From Alphaproteobacteria bacterium (GTDB lineage Bacteria; Pseudomonadota; Alphaproteobacteria; Rhizobiales; Xanthobacteraceae), in the NCBI GenBank assembly GCA_005884685.1, contig VBAH01000001.1, positions 1-60,419 of the forward strand: a stretch of DNA of 60,419 bases, in the 5' to 3' direction. Positions 16,039 through 26,463 of this stretch are shown here, one piece after another. A program made the translations under genes and the position numbers. Under the pieces are notes generated by a model. It did no database searches and was not told the origin of the DNA. It saw nothing but the letters and a program-made list of their open reading frames with translations. Position 1 is the stretch's first letter; the number at the start of each line of letters is the position of its first letter.

Positions 16039-16704
16039 CTACTGGCCCGGATAACGGTCGTCGGTCGTCGGCACGGCGATCCACACGCTCTGCGGCGCGA
16101 CCTGGCCGTCCGGACGCGGACGCGGAAGGGGGGGATCGCTGTTGCGCGGCCGCACCGCCGCGGTTTGCGTCGGCTTGCGCCGCGGCAACGGCGCGGCGCC
16201 CGAGATCGCCGGGACAGAGCTTTCGGCGATTTCGTCGACTGGCGGATCAGGGTCGGGTGCCGTCGCGAGCGCGGCGGGCGTGGTTGCCGTCGCGACGGGC
16301 GCCGGCTCGGCGGGCGGAGGTGGTGTGGCTGGCGGGGCCGCCGTCACCGGCAGCCAGCGATCGGAAATCGCGCTTGCCGCGGGGGGCGGGTCTGCCTGCG
16401 CCTGCGTTGAAGGTGCCGGTTCAGCCGGGGCCGCAGCCGCTATCACGGCGGGCGGAGCAGATGGTTTCTGTGCGGCGCGGACCGGCGCGGGCGCTGCGGC
16501 GGGTGCTGGCGATATGACCGGCGTGCTCTCGCGCGCGGCAAGCGCCATCGGCGCGATGTTGACGCGCGGAGCCTCCACATAGGCGCGGATAAACCAGACG
16601 ATGGTCCAGAACGAGCCGAGCACCGCGAAAACCGCGAGTCCGACCATCAGCACCTTGGTGCCGACCGATGGCCGCCGGACGTCCGCCTGCTCTTGAAACG
16701 TCAT
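16039..16704 (-). CDS. Single-pass membrane protein with Ala/Pro-rich periplasmic region
   Basis: Encodes 221 residues. A short cytoplasmic start (MTFQEQADVRRPSVGTK) is followed by one transmembrane helix (VLMVGLAVFAVLGSFWTIVW, about 18-37) and a long Ala/Pro-rich, likely disordered region (PPAASAIS, PPPPAEPAP). A short conserved-looking basic/proline end follows (PLPRRKPTQ, PLPRPRP, VWIAVPTTDDRYPGQ). This could be an envelope spacer or scaffold, but no family is recognised. ATG 16704 is preferred over the longer frame to 16749 because it begins the polar leader directly before the helix. Confidence 0.72.
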   Translation of the reverse strand: MTFQEQADVRRPSVGTKVLMVGLAVFAVLGSFWTIVWFIRAYVEAPRVNIAPMALAARESTPVISPAPAAAPAPVRAAQKPSAPPAVIAAAAPAEPAPSTQAQADPPPAASAISDRWLPVTAAPPATPPPPAEPAPVATATTPAALATAPDPDPPVDEIAESSVPAISGAAPLPRRKPTQTAAVRPRNSDPPLPRPRPDGQVAPQSVWIAVPTTDDRYPGQ

Positions 16705-16793
16705 CCTAGGTGACTGCGCGATGACACAACCCGCGCCATCATAGAACAAGCCGCGATCCCGTGGAAGATGTATTCGCGCAGCGGCTCGGCTGC

Positions 16794-18007
<1,214 letters not shown>

Positions 18008-18012
18008 TTTGC

Positions 18013-18354
18013 TCAACGGCCACAATATTCTTCGTTGGCATCGCGGGCCTGCCATGTGATGGTAACTTGGCATTTCCTCGAGATGGTTGCGATCGCCTTC
18101 GAGTAACATTTGGGGTTGGTGGTTCCCAACTTGTTTGCCTCTGCGGTCCAAGCAGCGTCTGCGGCCGCTTGCTTTATTTCCCTAATGACATCGCTCTGAT
18201 CGCTTGAACCCTTTCCGCACAGATTGTCCAGAAAGGTTTCGAAGCTTGCGTTCACGTTCGCGGCCGCCGAACCGGTCAGGGTTTCTCCGGCCGGGCCTAT
18301 GATCGAACAGCCGGCGTCTCGCATGGCCCGGCATACATCGGCTGCATCGCCCAT
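18013..18354 (-). CDS. Orphan six-cysteine small protein
   Basis: Encodes 113 residues with six cysteines (8, 16, 46, 83, 95, 111) and no signal peptide or membrane segment. I recognise no family. A good ribosome binding site (AAGGAG, six to seven bases before the ATG) supports that it is translated. Its DNA is less GC-rich than the neighbours, with codons such as AAT and TTT more common. It lies between two copies of the same palindromic repeat. The even cysteine number suggests either disulfides or metal binding. Possibly acquired horizontally; function unknown. Confidence 0.62.
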   Translation of the reverse strand: MGDAADVCRAMRDAGCSIIGPAGETLTGSAAANVNASFETFLDNLCGKGSSDQSDVIREIKQAAADAAWTAEANKLGTTNPKCYSKAIATISRKCQVTITWQARDANEEYCGR

Positions 18355-18708
18355 CGAACGCTCCTTCGCGGTTGTCGTCGGACTATCGCGCGGACCGTGC
18401 TAGGGGCACAATGCTCGACTCAAGCACGGTGTCTTGTGATCGACGCCGGGCATTGCTCACCATCGGAGAGATCGATCCACGGCCTACTGCCGGTTTCCCG
18501 GACACGGAGTTTGGCGCGTAGGGTGGATTAGCGAACCCCAACCGCCAACTCCGACGCAACCAAGATGGTGGGTTACGCCTTCGGCTAAGCCGCACTCCGT
18601 GCTGCAGGAGCGAATGCGGTCCGGAGATCTTTGAAATACGCGCGGTACCTTATTCGATTTGTCGGACGCTTATTTGACAATTCCTCGCGTCCGCGGCGCG
18701 CCAGCTAT
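18355..18708. other. Spacer with no gene seen
   Basis: 354 bases between the six-cysteine gene and the end of the Rieske-FAD gene. Apart from the repeat at 18517-18605 I see nothing. The composition is mixed and no open frame with a plausible start and product is visible. Confidence 0.5.
18517..18605. repeat. Palindromic repeat, GTAGGGTGGATTAGCG type, copy 2
   Basis: Starts CGTAGGGTGGATTAGCGAAC, contains GGGTTACGCCTTCGGCTAA and ends CACTCCGTGCTGCAG. It is diverged from copy 1 at 17914-18007 but clearly the same element. Confidence 0.65.
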
Positions 18709-20232
18709 TCAGGCGGGCGCGCGCTCCATCGCGATCTCCGCCTCCAGGCTCTCCTTGTCGCGGAAGATCGAGGCGACGGCGAGGACCTTGCCGCTGCGGC
18801 GATAGCGCAGAATGCAGTCCTTGCCGGCGATATCGCCTTCGATCGCGATGTCGTCCCATTTCTCGGCGTGGCCGACATAGTTGATCGGGATGTCGTAGTG
18901 CTGGCTCCAGAAGAACGGCACGGCCCTGAACGGGTGACCCATCCCGAGCATGTTGAGCGCCGCGGTCTGACCCTGACGCTCCGCCACCACCCAGTGCTCG
19001 ACGCGGATATTCTCGCCGGTATGCGGATCGGGCCAGCGCGCGATGTCGCCGGCGGCGAAGATATTCGGCGCGCTGGTCGCAAGGGTGGCGTCGACCTTGA
19101 CGCCACGGTCGAGAATGAGCCCGGCCTGCTCGGCGAGCGCGACGCGCGGGCGCACGCCGACGCCGACCACGACGAGGTCTGCGTCCAGCATCCCGCCGCT
19201 CTTCAGCTTCACCTGCTTCGCCATCATGGCGTCCGCGCTGTCTTCCAGATGGAAGACGACGCCGTGCTCTTCGTGCAGCGCGCGAATGAAGTCACCCATT
19301 TGCGGCCCGAACACCCGTTCGAGCGGGCGCTTTTCCGGCGCCACCACATGGACCTCGAGCTTGCGTGCACGCAGCCCGGCCGCGACTTCAAGGCCGATGA
19401 AGCTCGCGCCGATCACGACGGCGCGCTTGGCGCCATCCGCCGCCTTGATGATCGCCCGGCAATCGGCGAGCGTGCGCAACACGTGCACATGCGCCAGTTC
19501 CGCGCCGGGAATGGGGAGCCGCACCGGCTCCGCGCCGGTCGCGAGCAGGAGCCGGTCATAGGGCAGCGCGCTGCCGTCCGCGAGGATGACGGCGCCGGCG
19601 CGTGGGTCGATCTTCGCGACGTCGGTCTTGAGCCGCAGATCGATCTGGCTCTCGCGGTAAAACTCGTCCGCGCGCAACGGCAGCCAATCTTCCGGCGCGC
19701 TGCCGGCGAGATAATCCTTGGAGAGGTTGGGACGGTCGACCGGCGGCGCGTCGTCATTGCTCAGCATGACGATGCTGCCCTGATAGTCCTGGCGCCGCAG
19801 CATTTCGGCCGCCGCAAAACCGGCCGCCCCGCCGCCGACGATGACGATTCTGTCCGGCGTGCCCGATCGCTTGCCGCGCGGGCGCGGCTTCGGCTGCGCG
19901 ATCTTGTCGCGCACGATGACGGTGCCGCCTTGCTGCTCGACCTTCCAGCATGCGACCGGACTGATCGCGGGCGCGTGCAGCGCCTCGCCGGTACGGACAT
20001 CGAAGCAGGCATGGTGCCACGGGCAGCGCACCGCGCCGTCCGCGATCACGCCTTCGGCGAGCGGCCCGTGATAGTGCGTGCATTCTGCGCCGATCGCGAA
20101 GACATCTGCGCCGTGGCGGACCAGCAGCACGGCGTCGTCGCCCACGTGACCGAGCAGCGAGCCGCCGTCGGGAATCGATGAGAACGCCACGCCCTCGGTC
20201 AAGTCGGGACCGGACTTCCTGCCTTCCGCCAT
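18709..20232 (-). CDS. Rieske [2Fe-2S] / FAD-dependent pyridine nucleotide-disulfide oxidoreductase (AIFL-like)
   Basis: Encodes 507 residues. An N-terminal Rieske domain holds the cluster ligands C51/H53 (CTHYHGPL) and C70/H73 (CPWHHACF). A linker leads to a two-dinucleotide-fold reductase with the FAD motif VIVGGGAAGFAAAEML (from about 128), an NAD(P)-binding GASFIGLEVAAGL, and the FAD-binding FAAGDIARWP. The arrangement equals the apoptosis-inducing-factor-like (AIFL/NfrI) proteins and resembles ferredoxin reductases of Rieske dioxygenases. Physiological partner is unknown. It is divergent from the acyl-CoA dehydrogenase at 20281, with a 48-base spacer. Confidence 0.88.
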   Translation of the reverse strand: MAEGRKSGPDLTEGVAFSSIPDGGSLLGHVGDDAVLLVRHGADVFAIGAECTHYHGPLAEGVIADGAVRCPWHHACFDVRTGEALHAPAISPVACWKVEQQGGTVIVRDKIAQPKPRPRGKRSGTPDRIVIVGGGAAGFAAAEMLRRQDYQGSIVMLSNDDAPPVDRPNLSKDYLAGSAPEDWLPLRADEFYRESQIDLRLKTDVAKIDPRAGAVILADGSALPYDRLLLATGAEPVRLPIPGAELAHVHVLRTLADCRAIIKAADGAKRAVVIGASFIGLEVAAGLRARKLEVHVVAPEKRPLERVFGPQMGDFIRALHEEHGVVFHLEDSADAMMAKQVKLKSGGMLDADLVVVGVGVRPRVALAEQAGLILDRGVKVDATLATSAPNIFAAGDIARWPDPHTGENIRVEHWVVAERQGQTAALNMLGMGHPFRAVPFFWSQHYDIPINYVGHAEKWDDIAIEGDIAGKDCILRYRRSGKVLAVASIFRDKESLEAEIAMERAPA

Positions 20233-20280
20233 CGGTCACTCCTGTTGCGATGCGCCGCGCGGCCCTGATAAGCCGACAGC

Positions 20281-21420
20281 ATGGACTTTGACCTCTCCGA
20301 AGAGCAACGCGCAATTCAAGACACCGCGAGGGACTTCGCGCGCGCCGAAATGATGCCGCATGCGCGCGAGTGGGACGAGAACTCCACCTTTCCCGTCGAG
20401 ACGCTGCGCAAGGCGGCGGGGCTCGGCTTCGGCGGCATCTATGTGCGGGACGATGTCGGCGGCTCTGATCTCACCCGGCTCGATGCCACGATCATCTTCG
20501 AGGAGTTGGCGCAGGGCTGCACCTCGACCGCGGCCTACATCTCGATCCACAACATGGCGGCCTGGATGATCGATGCCTTCGGCGGCGACGCGCAGCGCAA
20601 GCGCTTCCTGCCCAGGCTCTGCACTATGGAGCATTTCGCAAGCTATTGCCTGACCGAGCCGGATTCCGGCTCCGATGCCGCAAGCCTGAAGACGCGCGCG
20701 GTGCGCGAGGGCGATCATTACGTGCTGGACGGCGCGAAAGCGTTCATTTCCGGCGGCGGGGTCTCGGACATCTATGTCTGCATGGTGCGAACCGGCGAGG
20801 GCGGGCCGCGCGGCATTTCGTGCATCGTGGTCGAGAAGGGCACACCCGGCCTTTCCTACGGCGCGCAGGAAAAGAAGCTCGGCTGGAAGTCGCAGCCGAC
20901 CGCGATGGTGATGTTCGAGAATTGCCGCGTGCCGGTCTCGAACCTGATCGGGCAGGAGGGGCAGGGCTTCAAGATCGCAATGGCCGGGCTCGACGGCGGG
21001 CGCCTCAACATCGCGGCGTGCTCGATCGGCGGCGCGCAGTTCTGTCTCGATCGCACGGTCGCCTACATGCGCGAGCGCAAGCAGTTCGGCACGCGGCTTG
21101 CCGATTTTCAGGCGCTTGCGTTTCGCGTTGCCGACTACGCGACGGAATTGCAGGCCGCGCGTCTGATGGTGCAGCATGCCGCCAGTGCGGTTACCAATCG
21201 CGCGCCCGGCGCGACACGGCTCGCTGCGCAAGCCAAGCGCTTCGCGACCGATGTCGGGTTCGAGGCGGTCAACGGCTGCCTGCAACTGCACGGCGGCTAC
21301 GGCTACCTGCGCGACCACCCGATCGAGCGCGTGCTGCGCGACGTGCGCGTGCACCAGATTCTCGAGGGCACCAACGAGGTGATGCGGCTGATCGTCGGCC
21401 GGGAGATACTGGGCAATTAG
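20281..21420 (+). CDS. Acyl-CoA dehydrogenase, isobutyryl-CoA dehydrogenase-like
   Basis: Encodes 379 residues. The FAD enzyme introduces the alpha,beta double bond in an acyl-CoA and passes electrons to ETF. Family motifs are [18 protein letters not shown] and [16 protein letters not shown]; the catalytic glutamate is near residue 362 in [16 protein letters not shown]. The [15 protein letters not shown] stretch resembles isobutyryl-CoA dehydrogenase (ACAD8), and genes for later valine-degradation steps lie at 23716 and 25573. I therefore infer isobutyryl-CoA as substrate, but other short branched acyl-CoAs remain possible. Confidence 0.9.
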   Translation: MDFDLSEEQRAIQDTARDFARAEMMPHAREWDENSTFPVETLRKAAGLGFGGIYVRDDVGGSDLTRLDATIIFEELAQGCTSTAAYISIHNMAAWMIDAFGGDAQRKRFLPRLCTMEHFASYCLTEPDSGSDAASLKTRAVREGDHYVLDGAKAFISGGGVSDIYVCMVRTGEGGPRGISCIVVEKGTPGLSYGAQEKKLGWKSQPTAMVMFENCRVPVSNLIGQEGQGFKIAMAGLDGGRLNIAACSIGGAQFCLDRTVAYMRERKQFGTRLADFQALAFRVADYATELQAARLMVQHAASAVTNRAPGATRLAAQAKRFATDVGFEAVNGCLQLHGGYGYLRDHPIERVLRDVRVHQILEGTNEVMRLIVGREILGN

Positions 21421-21436
21421 TAGGGCTGGGCAATTA

Positions 21437-21543
21437 GTAGGGCGCAATAAGCATGCCCCCGCGAAAGCGGGGGCGAAGCGCATTGCGCCGCCTCCCGTAG
21501 ATGGCGCGATGCGTTTCGCTGCGCTGCACTTATTGCGCCCTAC
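21437..21543. repeat. Long inverted repeat with nested hairpin
   Basis: GTAGGGCGCAATAAG (21437-21451) pairs perfectly with CTTATTGCGCCCTAC (21529-21543). Inside lies a second hairpin at 21455-21474. The element separates two converging genes and could fold into a branched RNA or cruciform. Confidence 0.75.
21455..21474. terminator. GC hairpin with GAAA tetraloop, probable bidirectional terminator
   Basis: GCCCCCGC (21455-21462), GAAA, GCGGGGGC (21467-21474): a perfect 8-bp stem closed by a GNRA loop, between the converging acyl-CoA dehydrogenase and ABC transporter genes. There is no U-tract, so termination is inferred from position and stability. Confidence 0.45.
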
Positions 21544-21547
21544 ACAG

Positions 21548-23428
21548 CTACGCCGCGGGCCGCCGCCGGCTTGGCTCTTCGTTCGTTGCCGTCGGCGTTG
21601 CCGGCGAGGCAGGGCTAGGCGCGCGCCAGCGTTTCACCAACGCCGACACGATGCTGACCGGCGGGGCGACAACATCGCCGGTCATCAGTTTTGCGCCGCC
21701 CTTGCGCCTGACTAGGTTCACCGTGCGCTCGTGGAACGCTTCGAGCTCGGGCCGGTGCCCGACGCTGATGATGGCGGTTTCCGGGAGCTGCTCGGCGAGC
21801 GCATTCATCAGCATCGCCTGGCTCTCCGGGTCGAGCGCCGAAGTCGCTTCGTCCATCACCACGATGTCGGGCTTGTGCAGGAACAGGCGCGCAAAGGCCA
21901 GCCGCTGCTGCTCGCCGCCTGAGAGCGTGCGATCCCACTTGGCCTCTTCGTCGTCGAGCTTCTCGATCACGTGTTCAAGGCCGACCGCTTTGAGCGACTT
22001 GGCGATCTCCTTGTCCTTGAAATCCTCCGCGGCACGCGGGTAGGTGACGGCGCGGCGCAAGGTGCCGAGCGGGATGTAGGGTTTCTGCGGCATCAGGAAC
22101 ATCTTGGCGCCGCGCTTGAGCGTGATCTCGCCTTCACCCCATGGCCACAACCCCGCGATGGCACGCACCAGCGTGCTCTTGCCGGTGCCGGACTCGCCTT
22201 GCACCAGCACGCGTTCTCCGAGCTTCACCGTCACATCCGCATCGTCCACCACCACCGTGCCGTCGCTGAGCGCGACGGATACATCCTTCAGCCGGATCGC
22301 CGCATCATCGTCCTCGCCGCGGCTGATCGCGCCGGCCTGGGTATCTTCGATGTGGTCGAGAGCGTCGATCGCCACCAGCAGGTTGGAGGCGCGCCGCGCC
22401 GACGCGGTCCATTCCGCGAGACGGGGATAGTTGTCGACGATCCAGTTGAACGCATACTGCACCTGGATGAACGCCGCCGCCGCCTGCATCACCGTGCCGA
22501 GCGACATCTCGCCGGCGAGATATTTGGGCGAACACAGGATGACCGGGATCACCGAGGCAATGACGAAGTTGCCATGTGAAACGAACATCGTGCGCATGTA
22601 CTGCCCGGCCATCTTCGCCCAGGTCGTGATGACTTTGTGCAGCAGCGCGTCGAGACCCGCGCGCTCTGCCTTCTCGCCGCCCAGAATGGCGATGCTCTCG
22701 CCGTACTCGCGCACCCGCGTGAGTGCGAAGCGGAATTCGGCCTCGACCTGATTCTTCATTTCGGCGGTCGGCACGAAGCTGCGCGCGATGATCATCATCA
22801 GCCCGCTGATGATGAGGCAATAAAGCACGACCGCCACAACCAGATAGCCGGGAATGAAGACTTCGGTGCCGCCAAGATTGATGGTCAGGTTGCCTCCAAC
22901 CGACCACAGCACGCCCATGAATGTGACGGACGTGAGCAACGCACTCAGGATGCCGACCGCGAAGTCGACCGGCTGCTCTGTCGCGATGCGGGTATCCTCG
23001 GCAATGCGCGCCTCGGGGTTCTTGTGGTCGCCCTCGATCAGGTTGAGCTGGTAATAGCGCCCCTTGGCGAGCCAGCGCGTGATCGTGTGCTCGGTCAGCC
23101 AGGCGCGCCAGCGCCGCTGCATGCGCATACGCGCGTAAACGATGCACACGGCGACCGCGATGCTTCCCGCCGCGAGCGGAACGAAGATGATGGCCTGGTG
23201 GAGAACGGTTGCGCTGTCTTTCTTCTCGAGTGCGTCGAAGATCGCCTTGTTCCAGATGTTGAGCTGGTACTGAAAGACCAGTTGCATGATCACCAGCCCG
23301 ACCAGGCAGGCGGTCATCAGCCATGCGACCTTCCAGCTTCTGCGCGACGACCAGAATCCGCGCGCGGTGTGCCAGAAGCGCCGGACCAGCGGCTTCTGCT
23401 GCTCGCGTTGGAGCTTGTTTTTTGGCAT
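21548..23428 (-). CDS. ABC transporter, SbmA/BacA-like membrane domain fused to ATPase
   Basis: Encodes 626 residues. The N-terminal half is an SbmA/BacA-like membrane domain with several helices (WLMTACLVGLVIMQLVFQYQ; FQYQLNIWNKAIFDALEKKD is typical). The C-terminal half is an ABC ATPase with Walker A GESGTGKST, signature LSGGEQQRLAFARL and Walker B DIVVMDEATSALD. Such YddA/Rv1819c-like proteins move peptides, cobalamin or very-long-chain fatty acids; the substrate here is unknown. The start at 23428 directly precedes the conserved basic leader KNKLQREQQKPLVRRFW; earlier in-frame codons look like non-coding sequence. Divergent from the hydrolase at 23716. Confidence 0.9.
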   Translation of the reverse strand: MPKNKLQREQQKPLVRRFWHTARGFWSSRRSWKVAWLMTACLVGLVIMQLVFQYQLNIWNKAIFDALEKKDSATVLHQAIIFVPLAAGSIAVAVCIVYARMRMQRRWRAWLTEHTITRWLAKGRYYQLNLIEGDHKNPEARIAEDTRIATEQPVDFAVGILSALLTSVTFMGVLWSVGGNLTINLGGTEVFIPGYLVVAVVLYCLIISGLMMIIARSFVPTAEMKNQVEAEFRFALTRVREYGESIAILGGEKAERAGLDALLHKVITTWAKMAGQYMRTMFVSHGNFVIASVIPVILCSPKYLAGEMSLGTVMQAAAAFIQVQYAFNWIVDNYPRLAEWTASARRASNLLVAIDALDHIEDTQAGAISRGEDDDAAIRLKDVSVALSDGTVVVDDADVTVKLGERVLVQGESGTGKSTLVRAIAGLWPWGEGEITLKRGAKMFLMPQKPYIPLGTLRRAVTYPRAAEDFKDKEIAKSLKAVGLEHVIEKLDDEEAKWDRTLSGGEQQRLAFARLFLHKPDIVVMDEATSALDPESQAMLMNALAEQLPETAIISVGHRPELEAFHERTVNLVRRKGGAKLMTGDVVAPPVSIVSALVKRWRAPSPASPATPTATNEEPSRRRPAA

Positions 23429-23715
23429 GAAAATCCTTGTTTTCGCGATACTTACGCGAGTCCGCCGAGACAACGCGGGAAAGTTCCAAAAGTTCAGTCG
23501 ACGTTGCTTGCGGGCGCACGTCGCCGGGCTCGGGGAAACGCTGGCGCTGACAACGGCCCCGGCATTCGCCGGTGCCGCGATCGACATAAACGTGGCCGAG
23601 CAACGCGCAGACTCGCGCGTTGATCGAGAGGTGGGGTACGCTGCATGCAGGCCGCAGCGCACTCGGTCTTGCTGCGACGCTTGTCTATCCGTGGGCGATC
23701 CTCTAGCCCGTCCGC

Positions 23716-24753
23716 ATGGATTCCCGGAACTCCGACATCCTGTTCGAGCGGCGCGGCGCCGCCGGGATCATCGTGCTCAATCGCCCGCAGGCGCTCAACG
23801 CGGTGACGCATGACATGGTGCGCGCGCTCGCGCGCCAGCTCGATGCGTGGGCCAGCGACGCGGCGGTCACGCGCGTCATCATCACGGCGGCGGGCGACCG
23901 GGCATTCTCGGCCGGCGGCGATATCCGCGCGCTCTATGAACTCGGCCGCGCCGGGCGCCAAGCCGAGATGCTGACGTTCTGGCGCGACGAATATCCTCTC
24001 AACGCCATGATCAAGCGCTACCCCAAGCCCTATGTGGCGCTGATCGACGGTATCGTGATGGGAGGCGGCGTCGGCATATCGATCCACGGCTCGCATCGCG
24101 TCGCGGGCGACCGGTTTTCCTTTGCGATGCCGGAGGTCGGCATTGGTTTTTTTCCCGATGTCGGCGCGACCTGGTTTCTGCCGCGCATGGCGGGCGAGCT
24201 CGGCACCTGGTGCGCGCTGACCGGCGATCGCCTCAGGACCGCCGATGCAGTGGTTGCCGGCATCGCGACGCATCACGTCCGCTCGGAACGCTTTGCCGAT
24301 CTGACGGACGCGCTGTGCGGCAACGTGTCGGTGGACGCGGTTCTCGGCGCTTTCGCCGAGCCGGGCGGACAGGCGGGGGCGCACCGGGCGGAAATCGATC
24401 GCCTGTTCGCAGAAGACCGCGTGGAGGATATTCTGCAGGGGCTCGATGCCGGCGACGAATGGGCGGTCAAAACGGCGGCGACCATCCGCACCAAGTCGCC
24501 GCTCAGCCTCAAGATCGCGCTCGCGCAGGTGCGGCGCGGACGTGCTTGGTCATTCGAGGATTGCATGGCTCACGAATTCCGCATCGTGTCACGCATCGTC
24601 TACGGGCATGACTTCTACGAAGGGGTGCGCGCCGTGATCGTCGACAAGGACAATGCGCCGCGCTGGTACCCAACGTCACTGGCTGACGTCACCGAGGATA
24701 ACGTCGAGGGATACTTCGCGCCGCTTGGAGCGGACGAGCTGGTGCTGTCATGA
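23716..24753 (+). CDS. Enoyl-CoA hydratase/isomerase family, 3-hydroxyisobutyryl-CoA hydrolase-like
   Basis: Encodes 345 residues, longer than enoyl-CoA hydratases (about 260) and matching 3-hydroxyisobutyryl-CoA hydrolase (HIBCH). HIBCH releases free 3-hydroxyisobutyrate in valine breakdown. Crotonase-fold motifs include LNRPQALNAVT, AFSAGGDIRALYE, IDGIVMGGGVGISIHG and FAMPEVGIGFFPDVGATWFLPR. The C-terminal EFRIVSRIVYGHDFYEGVRAVIVDKDN section is typical of the HIBCH subgroup. Its stop overlaps the next start (ATGA), so the two are coupled. 3-hydroxyisobutyrate dehydrogenase lies 0.8 kb downstream. Confidence 0.9.
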   Translation: MDSRNSDILFERRGAAGIIVLNRPQALNAVTHDMVRALARQLDAWASDAAVTRVIITAAGDRAFSAGGDIRALYELGRAGRQAEMLTFWRDEYPLNAMIKRYPKPYVALIDGIVMGGGVGISIHGSHRVAGDRFSFAMPEVGIGFFPDVGATWFLPRMAGELGTWCALTGDRLRTADAVVAGIATHHVRSERFADLTDALCGNVSVDAVLGAFAEPGGQAGAHRAEIDRLFAEDRVEDILQGLDAGDEWAVKTAATIRTKSPLSLKIALAQVRRGRAWSFEDCMAHEFRIVSRIVYGHDFYEGVRAVIVDKDNAPRWYPTSLADVTEDNVEGYFAPLGADELVLS

Positions 24754-25175
24754 CCGACCAGACCGGCGCGCTTGAGGCGCCGAAACTCGACAAGCGTCAG
24801 ACGGTATGGACGCGGCGGCTGGTGCTGTTCCTGCGCATCATGGCGGTGGTGTCGCTCTCCAAGGGCATCTATCACTGGTCGCTCGTGCTCGGCATCGGCG
24901 ACGGCGACGGCTCGACCTTCGAGCAGGCCGGCATGGCGTGGCAGGCCGCGACGGTATTCTTCGCGGTGATCGATCTGGTCGCTGCGGTCGGGCTGTGGCT
25001 CGCGGCCGCGTGGGGCGGCGTGGTGTGGCTCACCGCCTCGATCTCAATGGCGGCGATCGAGCTGTTCTTTCCGCAAGTGTTTGGTGGGCGGCTGTGGATC
25101 GCGATCCCCGAGTTCATCGCGATCGCGATCTACATCGGACTCGCGCTGATGGCCGGACGCGAGCGGCCGGATTGA
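24750..25175 (+). CDS. Four-helix inner-membrane protein (DUF6163-like)
   Basis: Encodes 141 residues with four probable transmembrane helices (RLVLFLRIMAVVSLSKGIYH; ATVFFAVIDLVAAVGLWLAA; VVWLTASISMAAIELFF; AIPEFIAIAIYIGLALM). It resembles a small alphaproteobacterial membrane family that I believe is DUF6163; that name is from memory. The start overlaps the end of the HIBCH-like gene by four bases, implying co-translation. Its role in valine degradation, if any, is unknown. Confidence 0.82.
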   Translation: MTDQTGALEAPKLDKRQTVWTRRLVLFLRIMAVVSLSKGIYHWSLVLGIGDGDGSTFEQAGMAWQAATVFFAVIDLVAAVGLWLAAAWGGVVWLTASISMAAIELFFPQVFGGRLWIAIPEFIAIAIYIGLALMAGRERPD

Positions 25176-25181
25176 GCGCAG

Positions 25182-25487
25182 CTATTCGACACGTCGAAGG
25201 AACGTGCGCTCCTCGGCGAGGATACAGCGCTCCTGCTCGGCGAATTGAAAATTCGCGATACCCGCATCGTCGGCGCGCAGCAACGCGCGATAGGCTTCGT
25301 ATGCGGCAAGACTGTCGAACGAAATGAGCGCATAGGCGATATTGTTGGTCCCTTCGTGCGGCATCCAGTAGCCGACCAGATCGCCGCCGCAGCGCGGAAT
25401 GATACCGAGCCAGCGTTTCGCGTAAGTCTCGAAGGCGTCACGCTTGAACGGATCGAGCCGATAACGGATGAAAACCGTGATGGTCAT
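25182..25487 (-). CDS. NIPSNAP-family small protein
   Basis: Encodes 101 residues of ferredoxin-like (dimeric alpha/beta barrel) type. The NIPSNAP pattern is visible: [20 protein letters not shown], then [40 protein letters not shown], and an ERxxL-type end ERTFLRRVE. No enzymatic function is established for bacterial members. A ribosome binding site (GGGGAG) lies six bases before ATG 25487. It is convergent with the DUF6163-like gene (6-base gap) and divergent from mmsB. Confidence 0.85.
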   Translation of the reverse strand: MTITVFIRYRLDPFKRDAFETYAKRWLGIIPRCGGDLVGYWMPHEGTNNIAYALISFDSLAAYEAYRALLRADDAGIANFQFAEQERCILAEERTFLRRVE

Positions 25488-25572
25488 TGTCTGCTCCCCG
25501 ATGCGAGCACCTTGACCACGCGCGGGCGGGAATGCTTCGACTGAGGCCGAAGCATCGAATGGGAGGCCTCGC

Positions 25573-26463
25573 ATGGCACGGATCGGATTCATCGGGCTCG
25601 GCAACATGGGCCTGCCGATGGCGCAGAACCTGATCAAGGCCGGCCATCAGGTCGAGGGCGTCGACGTCAGTCAGGGCGCGACCGACAAGCTCAAGGCCGC
25701 CGGCGGCGCAGTTGCCGAGACCGCGAAGATCGCGGCCGCGCGCGCCGACGTCGTCATCACCATGCTGCCGGCGGGGCAGCATGTGCGCGATGTGTATCTC
25801 GGCGCCGGCGGCATCGCCGAGAACGCGAACGCCGGCACCTTGCTGATCGACTGCTCGACCATCGATGTCGAAACCGCGCGCGACGTCGCTGCCGCTGCGG
25901 ACGAAAAAGGCCTGCTGATGCTCGACGCGCCCGTCTCGGGCGGCGTCGGCGGCGCGACCGCCGGCACGCTCACCTTCATGGTCGGCGGGCCGGAGCGGGC
26001 GTTCGTGCGCGCAGAATCGATCCTGCGGCAGATGGGCAAGACGATCGTGCACGCCGGCGGCGCGGGCAACGGGCAGGCGGCGAAGATCTGCAACAACATG
26101 ATCCTCGGCATCTCGATGATCGCAGTGTGCGAGGGCTTCGTGCTCGCGGAAAAACTCGGGCTCGACAAGCAGAAGCTGTTCGACATCGCCTCGAAGTCGT
26201 CCGGTTCGTGCTGGTCGATGGTGAATTACTGCCCGGTGCCGGGACCGGTCCCGGCATCGCCCGCAAACCGCGACTATCAGGCGGGCTTCACCGCCGCGAT
26301 GATGCTGAAGGACCTCGCGCTCGCGCAGGATGCCGCGAATGCCGCCGGCGCCACGACGCCGATGGGTGCCGGAGCCGCCGCGCTCTTTCGTCTCTATGTG
26401 GGGCAGGGCGGAGCTCAGAAAGACTTTTCCGGCATCGTCAACTTTATCCGCGGCGCCAACTGA
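25573..26463 (+). CDS. mmsB: 3-hydroxyisobutyrate dehydrogenase
   Basis: Encodes 296 residues. It oxidises 3-hydroxyisobutyrate to methylmalonate semialdehyde with NAD+, the step after HIBCH in valine degradation. N-terminal dinucleotide fold [22 protein letters not shown]; substrate loop [19 protein letters not shown]; catalytic lysine in [13 protein letters not shown]-terminal [19 protein letters not shown]. The full set matches the MmsB subgroup of beta-hydroxyacid dehydrogenases. With genes at 20281 and 23716 it forms a broken valine-catabolism cluster. No mmsA is in the window. Confidence 0.93.
   Translation: MARIGFIGLGNMGLPMAQNLIKAGHQVEGVDVSQGATDKLKAAGGAVAETAKIAAARADVVITMLPAGQHVRDVYLGAGGIAENANAGTLLIDCSTIDVETARDVAAAADEKGLLMLDAPVSGGVGGATAGTLTFMVGGPERAFVRAESILRQMGKTIVHAGGAGNGQAAKICNNMILGISMIAVCEGFVLAEKLGLDKQKLFDIASKSSGSCWSMVNYCPVPGPVPASPANRDYQAGFTAAMMLKDLALAQDAANAAGATTPMGAGAAALFRLYVGQGGAQKDFSGIVNFIRGAN

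Noticed and set aside
18631-20181. 516-codon plus-strand frame
   Set aside because: Antisense to the Rieske-FAD reductase; Arg/His-rich without motifs.
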